This document shows positions 26,700 through 34,744 of a stretch of 64,000 bases of DNA, one piece after another. Origin of the DNA: Bacillus sp. FJAT-18017 (lineage in GTDB: Bacteria > Bacillota > Bacilli > Bacillales > Cytobacillaceae); contig NZ_CP012602.1 in assembly GCF_001278805.1 (NCBI RefSeq), forward strand, positions 289,001 to 353,000. The letters are read 5' to 3'. Numbering within the stretch: the first letter of the stretch is position 1; each line of letters begins with the position of its first letter. The notes under the pieces were generated by a model that was not told where the DNA came from, ran no database searches, and saw nothing but the letters and a program-made list of their open reading frames with translations. The position numbers were made by a program, and so were the translations under genes.

Positions 26700-26906
26700 A
26701 TGGCCAAGAAAAATAAAGGTGAGGCAGTTGAAACGAATCTTGAATTGGACAAAAGACTGACAGGCGGGAATAGTGCCAATCAGGGAGATGCCACTCCAAA
26801 GAGCAAGGCAGAGCAGGCTAACCTTGCTATACAGGAAGAGTTTTACGAGGACCGGGAAGAGGGTCCGGCTATGAGAACAAATATTTATCAACAACCAAAA
26901 GATTAG
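26700..26906 (+). CDS. Small hydrophilic protein of unknown function
   Basis: A 68-residue, highly charged protein (MAKKNKGEAVETNLELDKRL...) without membrane segments, cysteines or recognised motif. AAGGAGGG lies 6 nt upstream of the ATG and a terminator follows, so it is a real transcription unit. Its composition (Lys, Glu, Asn, Gln, few hydrophobics) resembles small spore proteins, but no SASP motif was found. Confidence 0.7.
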   Translation: MAKKNKGEAVETNLELDKRLTGGNSANQGDATPKSKAEQANLAIQEEFYEDREEGPAMRTNIYQQPKD

Positions 26907-26971
26907 AATGTTTAGTTTGCATGAGTCGAAACCTTACATCAATCCATTCGTAAATAAGGTAAGCACACAGG

Positions 26972-27001
26972 GCCGGCATGCTTGAAGGTGCCGGCTTTCT
27001 T
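26972..27001 (+). terminator. Terminator after the small hydrophilic protein gene
   Basis: GCCGGCA (26972-26978) pairs with TGCCGGC (26989-26995), followed by TTTCTT. Confidence 0.8.
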
Positions 27002-27011
27002 ATTCAAGAGA

Positions 27012-27029
27012 TTGTGCATAATTTCACAA
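27012..27029 (+). promoter_or_regulatory. Rex/FNR-like palindrome upstream of the small membrane protein gene
   Basis: TTGTGCATAATTTCACAA matches the Rex operator pattern TTGTGAA-N4-TTCACAA at 13 of 14 defined positions. It also matches the Fnr pattern TGTGA-N6-TCACA with one change. CATAAT inside it could be a -10 box, although no good -35 is seen. It lies 70 nt before the gene at 27100. Confidence 0.45.
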
Positions 27030-27099
27030 AAGATAAAAAGGAAGGAGTGAGGACGGAAAGGTGATCAGGAAGGAGCAATTGGTATAAGGAGGTGATAGC

Positions 27100-27303
27100 A
27101 TGGCTGAAAGCAAACGGTATACTCGAAAAAGGGTGTTTGCGTTTGTAGTTTTCGTTTCCATCATCATTGCACTGTTTACCGCGCAAATTGAGGTTATATG
27201 GATTAAGAAGGTGTTCTGGATATTTCTAGCATTGATTGACTTTGGCTTTTCGGAAACCGCATATGAAATTTATCACCAAGTTTGGGAGGATTATCATCGA
27301 TGA
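27100..27303 (+). CDS. Small two-segment membrane protein
   Basis: A 67-residue protein with a basic start (MAESKRYTRKR) and two hydrophobic segments at about 12-30 and 35-50. It ends with a polar tail rich in Tyr, His and Glu (YEIYHQVWEDYHR). AAGGAGGTGATAGC in front of the ATG is a near-perfect ribosome binding site. No family is recognised. A Rex/FNR-like palindrome upstream hints at redox or oxygen control. It is followed by a strong terminator. Confidence 0.75.
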   Translation: MAESKRYTRKRVFAFVVFVSIIIALFTAQIEVIWIKKVFWIFLALIDFGFSETAYEIYHQVWEDYHR

Positions 27304-27317
27304 CAATGACAGGGTAA

Positions 27318-27357
27318 GCCCGGATTGCAGCACCTATTCTGCAGCCGGGCATTTTTT
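27318..27357 (+). terminator. Terminator between convergent small genes
   Basis: GCCCGG (27318-27323) pairs with CCGGGC (27345-27350), with an inner GCAG/CTGC helix, then ATTTTTTATTTTG. Strong on the + strand; its T run overlaps the stop codon of the leftward small gene. Confidence 0.85.
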
Positions 27358-27499
27358 ATTTTGTTTTGGTATTCTGACTTTTACCCCTTACATTCCCTTT
27401 GCTGTTATCCCCGCTGTTTTCAAGAGCGATTTCCATTTGATTATGCCCTGCTTCAGGGGAGCTTTGGTTGCGGCTGCCCTTATTGTATTTTTTCGTCAT
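27356..27499 (-). CDS. Small basic, Asn/Gly-rich protein (possible minor spore protein)
   Basis: A 47-residue protein beginning MTKKYNKGSRNQSSPEAGHN and ending KSQNTKTK. The ATG is supported by GGAAGGGGTGAAG directly upstream. It is rich in Lys, Asn, Ser, Gly and Gln with almost no hydrophobic residues, the composition of minor small acid-soluble spore proteins, but I could not match a specific Ssp. Convergent with the small membrane protein gene. Confidence 0.55.
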   Translation of the reverse strand: MTKKYNKGSRNQSSPEAGHNQMEIALENSGDNSKGNVRGKSQNTKTK

Positions 27500-27617
27500 G
27501 TTCTTCACCCCTTCCCGCTTCTTTAGTAGTTTGGCATCAGGTTGGTAAATCATACAGAGGAGAAGCCAGCCTGATGATAGAATAGTTAAAAGTAGACAAT
27601 TTAACGGGGTGAGAGAA

Positions 27618-28109
27618 ATGAGTATTACGGTAAGAAAAACAACCAGGGAAGATGCGGAAATTCTGAGAAATATGTACGCACATTATTTGCATGATTTATC
27701 AGCGTATACGGATAGCCTTAAGGAGAATTCAGCTGGCACATACGAATTTGATTCCTTTTCATATTTTTGGGAAAAAGAAGGTGTAAATCCCTATTTTATC
27801 GTCGATGACGGTGAAAATGCAGGGTTTGTCCTTTTGCTTGAACCTCCTTTTACTAAGCATATTCAATATGTAATTAATGACTTTTTCCTTTATAAACGTT
27901 TTAGGGGAAAAGGAGCTGCAACCAGAGCAGCAAAGAAGATATTTGAGTTAAGACCCGGAAGTTATTTTGTAGCCCAACTAGGAAAAAACGAACATGCGAT
28001 CAAATTCTGGCATAGTATCTATCGGTCCCTTTCTATCCCCTACAAGGAGTATGAGGACCAAGAAGGCACTGAAAAAATCATTTGCCAGGAATTTTATGTT
28101 CCGGTCTGA
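27618..28109 (+). CDS. GNAT-family N-acetyltransferase
   Basis: The 163-residue cytoplasmic enzyme has the GNAT fold that transfers an acetyl group from acetyl-CoA to an amine. The coenzyme A loop is FLYKRFRGKGAATRAAKKIF (an R/KxxGxGxA variant), preceded by the beta-4 strand IQYVINDFFL and followed by AQLGKNEHAIKFWHSI, the N-x-x-A-x-x-F-W motif. ATG 27618 is used because GGGGTGAG lies 6 nt upstream; GTG 27609 overlaps that site. The acceptor is unknown. Confidence 0.85.
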   Translation: MSITVRKTTREDAEILRNMYAHYLHDLSAYTDSLKENSAGTYEFDSFSYFWEKEGVNPYFIVDDGENAGFVLLLEPPFTKHIQYVINDFFLYKRFRGKGAATRAAKKIFELRPGSYFVAQLGKNEHAIKFWHSIYRSLSIPYKEYEDQEGTEKIICQEFYVPV

Positions 28110-28152
28110 CCGATTTAAAAATGAAAATTCAGGGGATGGGAGTTGCTGAAGA

Positions 28153-28815
28153 ATGGATGAGCTTAAAGAACTTCGGACGATATTTAACGCACACCGCAAT
28201 CCTGAAAATGCAGCGGGAATGAAAAAATATATGAAGGACTTATTCCCGTTCATAGGGTTGAAGATGCCGGAGCGGAAAAAGCTCGAGAAGGAATTTTATG
28301 ATAGGACAAGCATATTACAAAAGCCCTTTAACCCCATATTTGTCGAAGAATTATGGAAGCTGCCTGAACGTGAATACCAATATGCTGCGCTTGGATACTT
28401 AGAAAGATACAGCAAAAAGCTGGGCCCGGATTCACTTCTCTTCTTAAAATGGCTGATTACTACAAAATCCTGGTGGGATACGGTAGATACTCTTGCCTCA
28501 AAGCCGGTTGGAATACTGGCAAAGAAGTATCCCGAAATCCAGGCAGAAATGGACAAGTGGGCAGTTTCTGAAAATATGTGGCTACGCCGTACATCCATTT
28601 TGCATCAGCTTAAATATAAAAACGAAACAGATCAAAAGCGATTATATACATACATACGGGAGAATACAGGGAGCAAAGAATTTTTTATACAAAAGGCAAT
28701 TGGCTGGGCACTTAGGGAATACTCAAAAACGAACCCAATATCGGTGAAAGAGTTTATCTTAAGTACAGAGCTTGCCCCACTTAGCAGACGGGAAGGGTCG
28801 AAGTATTTGGACTAA
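28153..28815 (+). CDS. DNA alkylation repair protein, AlkD-like
   Basis: The 220-residue HEAT-repeat glycosylase resembles Bacillus cereus AlkD, which excises bulky N3- and N7-alkylpurines. The catalytic cleft residues are present: SWWDTVD (Trp107/108, Asp112) and MWLRRTSILHQL (Arg145/146). These correspond to AlkD Trp109, Asp113 and Arg148. KAIGWALREYSKTNP is the conserved C-terminal HEAT segment. It lies 43 nt after the acetyltransferase gene on the same strand with only a weak GGGAG ribosome binding site. Confidence 0.9.
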   Translation: MDELKELRTIFNAHRNPENAAGMKKYMKDLFPFIGLKMPERKKLEKEFYDRTSILQKPFNPIFVEELWKLPEREYQYAALGYLERYSKKLGPDSLLFLKWLITTKSWWDTVDTLASKPVGILAKKYPEIQAEMDKWAVSENMWLRRTSILHQLKYKNETDQKRLYTYIRENTGSKEFFIQKAIGWALREYSKTNPISVKEFILSTELAPLSRREGSKYLD

Positions 28816-28927
28816 TACACAGAAACCATCAATCAAAGCCTTGAAACAGGATATACAGGAACAAATGAGGTAGAATGGCAGGGATGAAAAAGGCGGAACG
28901 CCGCTTTACGATTGGAGAGAAAACATC

Positions 28928-29788
28928 ATGATTAAATGTGTTGCATCTGATATGGACGGTACCCTTTTAACATCGGGGCAGGAAATTACCAAGGAAAATC
29001 GGGAGGCTATTAAAAAGGCTAGAGATATGGGTGTGGAGTTTGTTGTTGTGACCGGCCGCTCCTATCTTGAGGCGAAATTTGTTCTCGAGGAGGCTGGGAT
29101 TCAATGCCCTGTTATTTGCGTTAATGGAGGGGAAGTGCGCTCTGAAGAAGGAGTTGCAATTGCATCAAATCCGTTGAGTATTGAAAAAGCCCGAGAAATA
29201 GCCGAACGCCTGGAGAAAAGCGATGTTTATTTTGAAGTATATACAAATAAGGGCACCTTTACCGATAGCTATGATCAGGCAGTTACCATCATGTCCGATA
29301 TCCTTCTAACTGCCAACCCGGAGGCGGATGTTGAAAAAGTGCTTGCTGCCGCGGAAGAAAGATTCCATAAAGGACTGGTAAAGAAGGTTGATACATATCG
29401 CCCTCTATTTGATGGAGATGGAGCTGAGATACTAAAGTTCCTCGCATTCTCACTTGATCAGAGCATGTTGGCCGAAGCGAAAGAAGAGCTATCAGCGATC
29501 CCGGGAATTGCTATTAGCTCCTCAGGCGCGGAAAATATTGAAATTACGTCGATTGATGCACAGAAAGGGATCGCGCTTGAGGCCTTTGTTAAGAATCGAG
29601 GCATATCTTTAGAAGAGACGATGGCCCTTGGCGATAACTATAACGATATTTCAATGTTTAAAAAGGTCGGTATATCAGTTGCCATGGGAAATGCACCTGA
29701 CGATATAAAATCCGTATGTTCGCATGTTACGTCAACCAATGAGGAAAATGGTGTTGCGAAGGCAATTGAAAAAATAATCACAATATAG
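28928..29788 (+). CDS. Cof-type HAD-IIB phosphatase
   Basis: A 286-residue cytoplasmic haloacid dehalogenase-superfamily phosphatase. Motif I is DMDGTLL with nucleophile Asp8 and acid/base Asp10, motif II VVTGRS, motif III Lys in IDAQKG, and motif IV ALGDNYNDISMFK. The C2B cap (about 85-195) marks Cof/YxeH-type enzymes that act on sugar phosphates or flavin phosphates. GGAGAG precedes the ATG. Substrate not predictable. Confidence 0.92.
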   Translation: MIKCVASDMDGTLLTSGQEITKENREAIKKARDMGVEFVVVTGRSYLEAKFVLEEAGIQCPVICVNGGEVRSEEGVAIASNPLSIEKAREIAERLEKSDVYFEVYTNKGTFTDSYDQAVTIMSDILLTANPEADVEKVLAAAEERFHKGLVKKVDTYRPLFDGDGAEILKFLAFSLDQSMLAEAKEELSAIPGIAISSSGAENIEITSIDAQKGIALEAFVKNRGISLEETMALGDNYNDISMFKKVGISVAMGNAPDDIKSVCSHVTSTNEENGVAKAIEKIITI

Positions 29789-29855
29789 TAGGGTCGGCCG
29801 CACCGCGTAAAGGCGTGGAGATGTTACACATTTAAAGCAGAGGGAGCTGTAACCA

Positions 29856-30950
29856 ATGAGAAGATGGATTGGCGCGTTGGCGCTTATAGCCGTTATTTTG
29901 GCTGCATGCACACCGGATAGTGAACCTGGGACTAGGAACGAGGCTGCCCCTGGCAAATCCGATACTGATTCGGAGCCCGCTGTTACTCAAGGGGTAGAAG
30001 TCATTGCAGAGAAATTGAAGGTTCCCTGGTCTATAGCGAAGGCAGAGGATACCTTTTTTATTACAGAGCGGCCAGGTTCAATTGTGAAAATTGAGAATGG
30101 AAAGGTAGTGAGGCAAAAGGTTGAATTGAAAAAAACTCTATCAGATGCCTCCGAAGCTGGATTGCTTGGCTTTGTCCTGAACCCTGACTTTCCTACGGAA
30201 TCTTCTGCGTTTGCTTACTATACGTATACGGATTCTGGTGGCCAAAAGAATCGAGTCGTTGTCCTATCCTATGACGGCAGTGCGTGGAGGGAAGAGGAGA
30301 CACTTTTGGACGGTTTACCTAGCGGTCCTGTGCACCATGGCGGCAGGCTTGAAATAGGGCCTGATGGGAAGTTGTATGTCACTGCAGGTGATGCTTCAAA
30401 TCCAGAAACTGCCCAGGACCCAGCAACGCTTGGCGGCAAACTCCTTCGCATGAATTTAGATGGAAGTATACCATCTGACAATCCTTTCCCTAATTCCTAT
30501 GTATACACCTATGGCCATCGAAACCCGCAGGGGATTACCTGGCTATCGGACGGGAGTATGTATGCTAGTGAGCATGGACAGTCTGCCCATGACGAAATTA
30601 ACAGGATAGCGGCGGGCAAGAATTATGGTTGGCCAATCATTATTGGCGATGAGCAGAAGGAAGGAATGGAAACCCCACTCTTCCATTCCGGCAACGAGAC
30701 GTGGGCGCCCTCTGGTATGGATACAGATGGAGAGAGGCTATATGTCGCGACATTGAGGGGCAATGCAGTCCGCGAGTTCGATATCAATGCAGGAACAACA
30801 AGGGTGTTAATCAACAACCTTGGCCGGATTCGTGATGTCCTTGTCGATAGTAATTACTTATACTTTGTTAGTAATAATACGGATGGGCGCGGGAATCCTG
30901 GCGAAAAGGATGATAAGCTCTACCGCATTCCGTTAAAAGAATTGCAGTAA
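29856..30950 (+). CDS. PQQ-dependent sugar dehydrogenase-like lipoprotein
   Basis: The 364-residue exported lipoprotein (lipobox LAAC, Cys18) has the six-bladed propeller of soluble glucose/sorbosone dehydrogenases. Marks of the family are VPWSIAKAEDTFFITERPG, HHGGRLEIGPDGKLYVTAGD, YGHRNPQGI and SEHGQSAHDEIN. The last two carry residues that contact PQQ and calcium in characterised relatives. Bacillaceae rarely make PQQ, so the true cofactor and substrate are uncertain. A GAGGGAG ribosome binding site precedes the ATG. Confidence 0.88.
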   Translation: MRRWIGALALIAVILAACTPDSEPGTRNEAAPGKSDTDSEPAVTQGVEVIAEKLKVPWSIAKAEDTFFITERPGSIVKIENGKVVRQKVELKKTLSDASEAGLLGFVLNPDFPTESSAFAYYTYTDSGGQKNRVVVLSYDGSAWREEETLLDGLPSGPVHHGGRLEIGPDGKLYVTAGDASNPETAQDPATLGGKLLRMNLDGSIPSDNPFPNSYVYTYGHRNPQGITWLSDGSMYASEHGQSAHDEINRIAAGKNYGWPIIIGDEQKEGMETPLFHSGNETWAPSGMDTDGERLYVATLRGNAVREFDINAGTTRVLINNLGRIRDVLVDSNYLYFVSNNTDGRGNPGEKDDKLYRIPLKELQ

Positions 30951-30991
30951 GGCCGTACTTAATTAGCTTGTGTTCCAATATCTGCAAAAGC

Positions 30992-31025
30992 GAAGCCTGC
31001 CTCATAAAGTTGGCAGGCTTCTTGG
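30992..31025. terminator. Bidirectional terminator between the sugar dehydrogenase and TetR genes
   Basis: GAAGCCTGCC (30992-31001) pairs with GGCAGGCTTC (31012-31021). T-rich tails are present in both directions (TTGGTTATT on +, GCTTTT on the reverse strand). Confidence 0.8.
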
Positions 31026-31676
31026 TTATTCTTTTGAGGTACCAATCCCATTCATAATAAAATGAATGGTTCGCTCCATTTCGGCTTCATCATCCCAATA
31101 GGCCTCGGGGATAATCAGGTATTTTGCTATGAAAAAACCAATGATGGACGATGCGGTCAGCCGCAGTGCGCTGGGTGCTGGTATATCAATGATTTCCCCC
31201 TTTTCCTTATAATAGTCAGCAAGTCTGGCAAACCGTTCATACAATTTGGATGCCACATGCTCCTTGAATTGTTCGCGCAGTTCCGGCTGGAATGGGATTT
31301 CCTGAACAAGAATCCGAATGATCTGGCTGTTTTTTTCAAAGAATTCCCTGCGGTTAATGAACATGGCTCGAAGGAACTCTTCATATGTTTCAAACCGTTT
31401 GTTTAGGACCTTATCGAAGTCCCTAATGACAAAGGGAGCGACGAGACGGGCCATGACTGGTGAAACAATATTGATTAACAGCTCTTTTTTTGTTTTATAG
31501 TGGCGGAAAATGGTTCCTTCTGCAACGCCAGCCTTTTTTGCGATTTCATTAGTTGATGTTGCCGCAAAGCCTTTTTCGGAGAAAGACTCGATGGCAGCAA
31601 TCAGGATTTTTTTTTGCTTTTCGGTTAGTTCACCATCTTCAAAAAGATCTTCAATGGACATGTCTATCTCATTCAT
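31026..31676 (-). CDS. TetR/AcrR-family transcriptional regulator
   Basis: A 216-residue repressor with an N-terminal TetR HTH (about 20-65). ILIAAIESFSEKGFAATSTN, then EIAKKAGVAEGTIFRHYKTK, is the helix-turn-helix and following helix. The C-terminal helical domain (70-216) would bind an inducer. It is the last gene of a leftward operon with the ABC-2 permease and ATPase genes. Two copies of a GTGAGT-N4-ACTCAC palindrome at the operon promoter are its likely operators, giving autorepression. GGGAGAAG precedes the ATG. Confidence 0.93.
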   Translation of the reverse strand: MNEIDMSIEDLFEDGELTEKQKKILIAAIESFSEKGFAATSTNEIAKKAGVAEGTIFRHYKTKKELLINIVSPVMARLVAPFVIRDFDKVLNKRFETYEEFLRAMFINRREFFEKNSQIIRILVQEIPFQPELREQFKEHVASKLYERFARLADYYKEKGEIIDIPAPSALRLTASSIIGFFIAKYLIIPEAYWDDEAEMERTIHFIMNGIGTSKE

Positions 31677-31694
31677 GCTTCTCCCGCCCCTTTC

Positions 31695-32723
31695 CTATAT
31701 TTTTCTGTGCTTCTTAATGGCGACACTATTTAAAACCATGAACAGGACAGACAACCCAAACAGTAACAGCAAGTCAGGATAAATCTCCTCTATCCCATAC
31801 CCTCTTACCATTACATCCCGCATTGCGTCCGCGGCATAATAGAGAGGAGTTAATGGCCCAATCCAGCTTAGCCATTCAGACATTGTCTCAATATTAAATA
31901 ACCCCGAAAAGAATACCTGTGGGACGATCACGAGAGGAATAAACTGGATAATCTGCATCTCGTTGTTTGCGAAAGCCGATAGTAAGGTACCCAACGTCAG
32001 TGCAGTAAATGAAAGCAACAATGTTGTCAGCAAGACAAGCAGGAGCGATCCTTCCATAAGCATATCAAGTACATATATCCCGTACCATGAAATAATCGCA
32101 GCCTGGATGGTTGTAAAAATGCCGAATCCTACAACATAGCCAATGACAATTTCCCAGCGCCTTAATGGGCTTGCAAGCAGCCTTTCCAATGTTCCACTAG
32201 TCCGCTCGCGCAGAAAGGATACCCCAGCTATTAAAAATACAAAAAAGAACACAAAGTATGCAAGCAGGACAGGTCCAAAATAATCGAACTGACTCATAGA
32301 ATCGGAACCGTGCAAATACTCAACAGTAAGTTCCTGTGTTTCAGTTTCAGGCATGACTGGAGCAAAAGCATGCTGAACCCAAAGCATAAATGCCCTGTTT
32401 GCAGTCGGATCACTCCCTTCGAGTACAATCGAAGGTCTATTATCTTTCACTTCAAGATATCCGTCCAGTTCTCCATCTTTTAGAGCTTGTTCAGCATTGG
32501 AGATAGAATCAAAGTCTTTTACTTTAGCATCCGAAAGGTCTAATTGATCCTTCAACTGTTCAGGAATTCCAATCAATCCAGCTTTCGGAACATAATCCTT
32601 CCCATTAAAAACAAGGTTGAGCATCGTCAGGATTAAAATTGGAGCGAGAATCATTAAAGCCATTGTCCGTTTGTCCCGGAAAAATTGCTTTAGAATCCGA
32701 ATGATTAGAGCACGTATTCTCAT
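31695..32723 (-). CDS. ABC-2 type transporter permease (YhgE/DrrB-like drug exporter)
   Basis: A 342-residue membrane protein with one N-terminal segment (about 20-40), an extracytoplasmic domain (to about residue 135) and five C-terminal segments. SFLRERTSGTLERLLASPLR is the typical ABC-2 amphipathic coupling segment, and PQVFFSGLFNIETM the conserved late loop. The start ATG overlaps the ATPase stop (TAATGA), giving tight coupling. With the ATPase and TetR regulator it forms an inducible efflux system for an unknown hydrophobic compound. Confidence 0.92.
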   Translation of the reverse strand: MRIRALIIRILKQFFRDKRTMALMILAPILILTMLNLVFNGKDYVPKAGLIGIPEQLKDQLDLSDAKVKDFDSISNAEQALKDGELDGYLEVKDNRPSIVLEGSDPTANRAFMLWVQHAFAPVMPETETQELTVEYLHGSDSMSQFDYFGPVLLAYFVFFFVFLIAGVSFLRERTSGTLERLLASPLRRWEIVIGYVVGFGIFTTIQAAIISWYGIYVLDMLMEGSLLLVLLTTLLLSFTALTLGTLLSAFANNEMQIIQFIPLVIVPQVFFSGLFNIETMSEWLSWIGPLTPLYYAADAMRDVMVRGYGIEEIYPDLLLLFGLSVLFMVLNSVAIKKHRKI

Positions 32724-33448
32724 TAGAATGCACCCCCGTAAACAAGAAATGCATGTTCAATCGTGTCTGACCCGGTATTTGCTTTTAGTTCAGCAGGAGT
32801 ACCAATTGCAATCAGTTCGCCATTTCGAATCATCCCTAAGCGGTCACATTTCTCTGCCTCGTCCATTACGTGGGTTGTGACTATGATGGCAGTGCCTGAA
32901 TCCTTCAAATGGTAAAACTGATCCCAAATAGTTTTCCGAAGAACCGGGTCAATTCCTACGGTTGGTTCATCAAGGATTAATAGCTTCGGTTCGTGCAGCA
33001 TCGCAGCAGCCAGGGAAAGCCGGCGTTTCATTCCCCCTGAAAAGGCGGCTACCGGTTTGTTTAAATCATCAGTAAGCTGGACCATGTTCATGACCTCTTT
33101 AATCCGTTCTTGCCGTTCTTTCCCCTTAAGCCCATATAGTGCAGCAAAAAATTCAAGGTTGTCCTTTGCTGATAATTCATTGTAAAGGGCATCGGACTGA
33201 GACATATATCCAGCCATTTCAACAAGATTGAGCGAGGGCATTTTTTCACCGAACAACCAATTCTCCCCTTCAGTTGGAGTTTCAAGGCCGATCAACTGGC
33301 GGACTATTGTTGTTTTTCCTGCCCCTGAGGGACCAAGCAGGCCAAAGATTTCACCTGGCATGATTTCCAAATTAATATTTATTAAGACATTCTGGTTGCC
33401 AAAGGTTTTCGAAACATTTCTGATAGAAACAATCGATTCGTTGCTCAT
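32723..33448 (-). CDS. ABC transporter ATP-binding protein of the TetR-controlled exporter
   Basis: A 241-residue ATPase with Walker A GPSGAGKTTIVRQL, signature FSGGMKRRLSLAAAML, Walker B LLILDEPTVGIDPVLR and switch VTTHVMDEAEKCDR. The SGGMKRR variant is typical of DrrA-like exporters. ATG 33448 is chosen because GAGGGGGAG lies 5-7 nt upstream; the in-frame ATG 33469 lies before this site. First gene of the three-gene operon, with palindromic operators 30-100 nt upstream. Confidence 0.93.
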   Translation of the reverse strand: MSNESIVSIRNVSKTFGNQNVLININLEIMPGEIFGLLGPSGAGKTTIVRQLIGLETPTEGENWLFGEKMPSLNLVEMAGYMSQSDALYNELSAKDNLEFFAALYGLKGKERQERIKEVMNMVQLTDDLNKPVAAFSGGMKRRLSLAAAMLHEPKLLILDEPTVGIDPVLRKTIWDQFYHLKDSGTAIIVTTHVMDEAEKCDRLGMIRNGELIAIGTPAELKANTGSDTIEHAFLVYGGAF

Positions 33449-33479
33449 CTGTTCTCCCCCTCTTTCCATATATAGAAGA

Positions 33480-33550
33480 GTGAGTAATCACTCATTTATG
33501 ACTCTATTATATGTCAGGGGGGCTAAAAAATGAAGTGAGTAATCACTCAC
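33480..33550 (-). promoter_or_regulatory. Promoter flanked by two identical TetR-type operators
   Basis: GTGAGTAATCACTCA occurs at 33480-33494 and again, as GTGAGTAATCACTCAC, at 33535-33550. Each has inverted arms GTGAGT and ACTCAC around AATC. Between them on the reverse strand is TATAAT with TTCATT 17 nt upstream, so one operator overlaps the -35 side and the other lies just after the -10 box. This is a typical autorepression layout for the downstream exporter-TetR operon. Confidence 0.8.
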
Positions 33551-33712
33551 TATTTAATTATACTTTTCGACAAACAGCCTCCAACTAAAATTAGCTAGAG
33601 GCCATTATAGATTTCTATCTCTTTTTTCTGCAGGACATTGATGGGCTTTCATTAATAATCCCGTGGGACGAAGAAATAAGCACATTTTCGAAGTTGTTGC
33701 ATGTTCTTCTCC

Positions 33713-34075
33713 TTATTGTGCCGTTTTAACCTCATATTCCATTTCTTTCGTAGTTTCTTCCTCGCCATTCTTAATTGTCATTATTATTTTATATTTACCA
33801 GCCATTGGAATTTTTACTGTACCAGATTAGATACCGTCCTTTTCTTCTTTAAAATTTGTTTGAGAGGCACCATGAGCCATTTTGACCATATCGGTTTTAG
33901 CTGTTATTTTAAGGCCGCTTACAGGCTCATCTCCTTCCAGCACTCTTATTGTAAAAGGAACTTCTTCATTTGAAACATATAGCGGCTGCATGAGTGTTAT
34001 CGTGTAGTTTGGCCCGGAACTGCACCCAGCCAGAAAGGCAATGAGGAGCAAAGGCATATAGATTTTTTTTAGCAT
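33713..34075 (-). pseudogene. YtkA/FixH-like lipoprotein gene interrupted by an in-frame stop
   Basis: The frame begins with a lipoprotein signal (LIAFLAGC, Cys18) and a YtkA-like domain (EEVPFTIRVLEGDEPVSGLK, then MVKMAHGASQ). It stops at TAA 33829-33827 after 82 residues (EEKDGI). The same frame continues for 37 more codons (SGTVKIPMAGKYKIIMTIKN...) to TAA at 33713. The normal family continues with a Tyr or similar residue followed by the same beta strands, so TAA probably replaced TAC or TAT. One substitution would restore a 120-residue protein. A truncated 82-residue product is also possible. AGGAGGA precedes the ATG. Confidence 0.75.
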
Positions 34076-34245
34076 CGAAAATCCTCCTTTAATGGCTTAA
34101 GTTTACCTTTTTGCACGGATTTTGCCTACCATAGGTTTACCACTTTAGTGGGTTTAGAAAGCGGCAGTACAGGAGAAACCTTTAAGGAAAAAAGATATAA
34201 TGATAGAAGGGTAAAAGCAAAAGTAGATAAAGAGGTGAAGCGATC

Positions 34246-34695
34246 TTGGCGGACTTTGAAGCAAGTGTAATCATCAGAAAGCCAATCGAAGAAGTATACG
34301 AGTATGTTAGTAATATGGAAAATATGTCGGAATTCATGCCCAATGTTGTCAAGATAGACAAGCCAAGTGATGGGTTTTTGATGCCGGGCGACAAAGTACT
34401 CGAAACGCGGATGATTCGAGGCCGCGAAACGAGGAATGAGTTAGAAATTGTTGAAAATGAAAAGAATAAGCATTTTTCCTACCGGAGCGATATAAATGGA
34501 CTTCAGTCTACTTACAGATACAGATTTAGTGAAGCGGATGGAGGAACAAAAGCTCACTTTGAAGCAATCATTAAAACGACTGGCCTGAGAATGAGGATTA
34601 CCAAAAGGTTCATTGTTGATATGCTAAAAAGAGAAGACGGGAACCAAATGAGCTATTTAAAAGATGCACTGGAAGGAACTGGACCGACACTATAA
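34246..34695 (+). CDS. SRPBCC (START/polyketide cyclase-like) family protein
   Basis: The 149-residue protein has the helix-grip fold of SRPBCC proteins: an opening strand and helix FEASVIIRKPIEEVYEYVSN, a central FLMPGDKVLETRMIRGRET, and a long C-terminal helix. These proteins bind hydrophobic ligands in a cavity; the ligand is unknown. It starts at TTG with AGAGGTG 8 nt upstream. The gene stands alone and is followed by a terminator shared with bshB2. Confidence 0.82.
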   Translation: MADFEASVIIRKPIEEVYEYVSNMENMSEFMPNVVKIDKPSDGFLMPGDKVLETRMIRGRETRNELEIVENEKNKHFSYRSDINGLQSTYRYRFSEADGGTKAHFEAIIKTTGLRMRITKRFIVDMLKREDGNQMSYLKDALEGTGPTL

Positions 34696-34711
34696 ATGGC
34701 ACAAAAGAAGT

Positions 34712-34744
34712 AAAACCGGATAGCTAGGCTGTCCGGTTTTCGTT
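34712..34744. terminator. Bidirectional terminator between the SRPBCC gene and bshB2
   Basis: AAAACCGGA (34712-34720) pairs with TCCGGTTTT (34732-34740). The A/T ends supply a T run in both directions. Confidence 0.85.
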
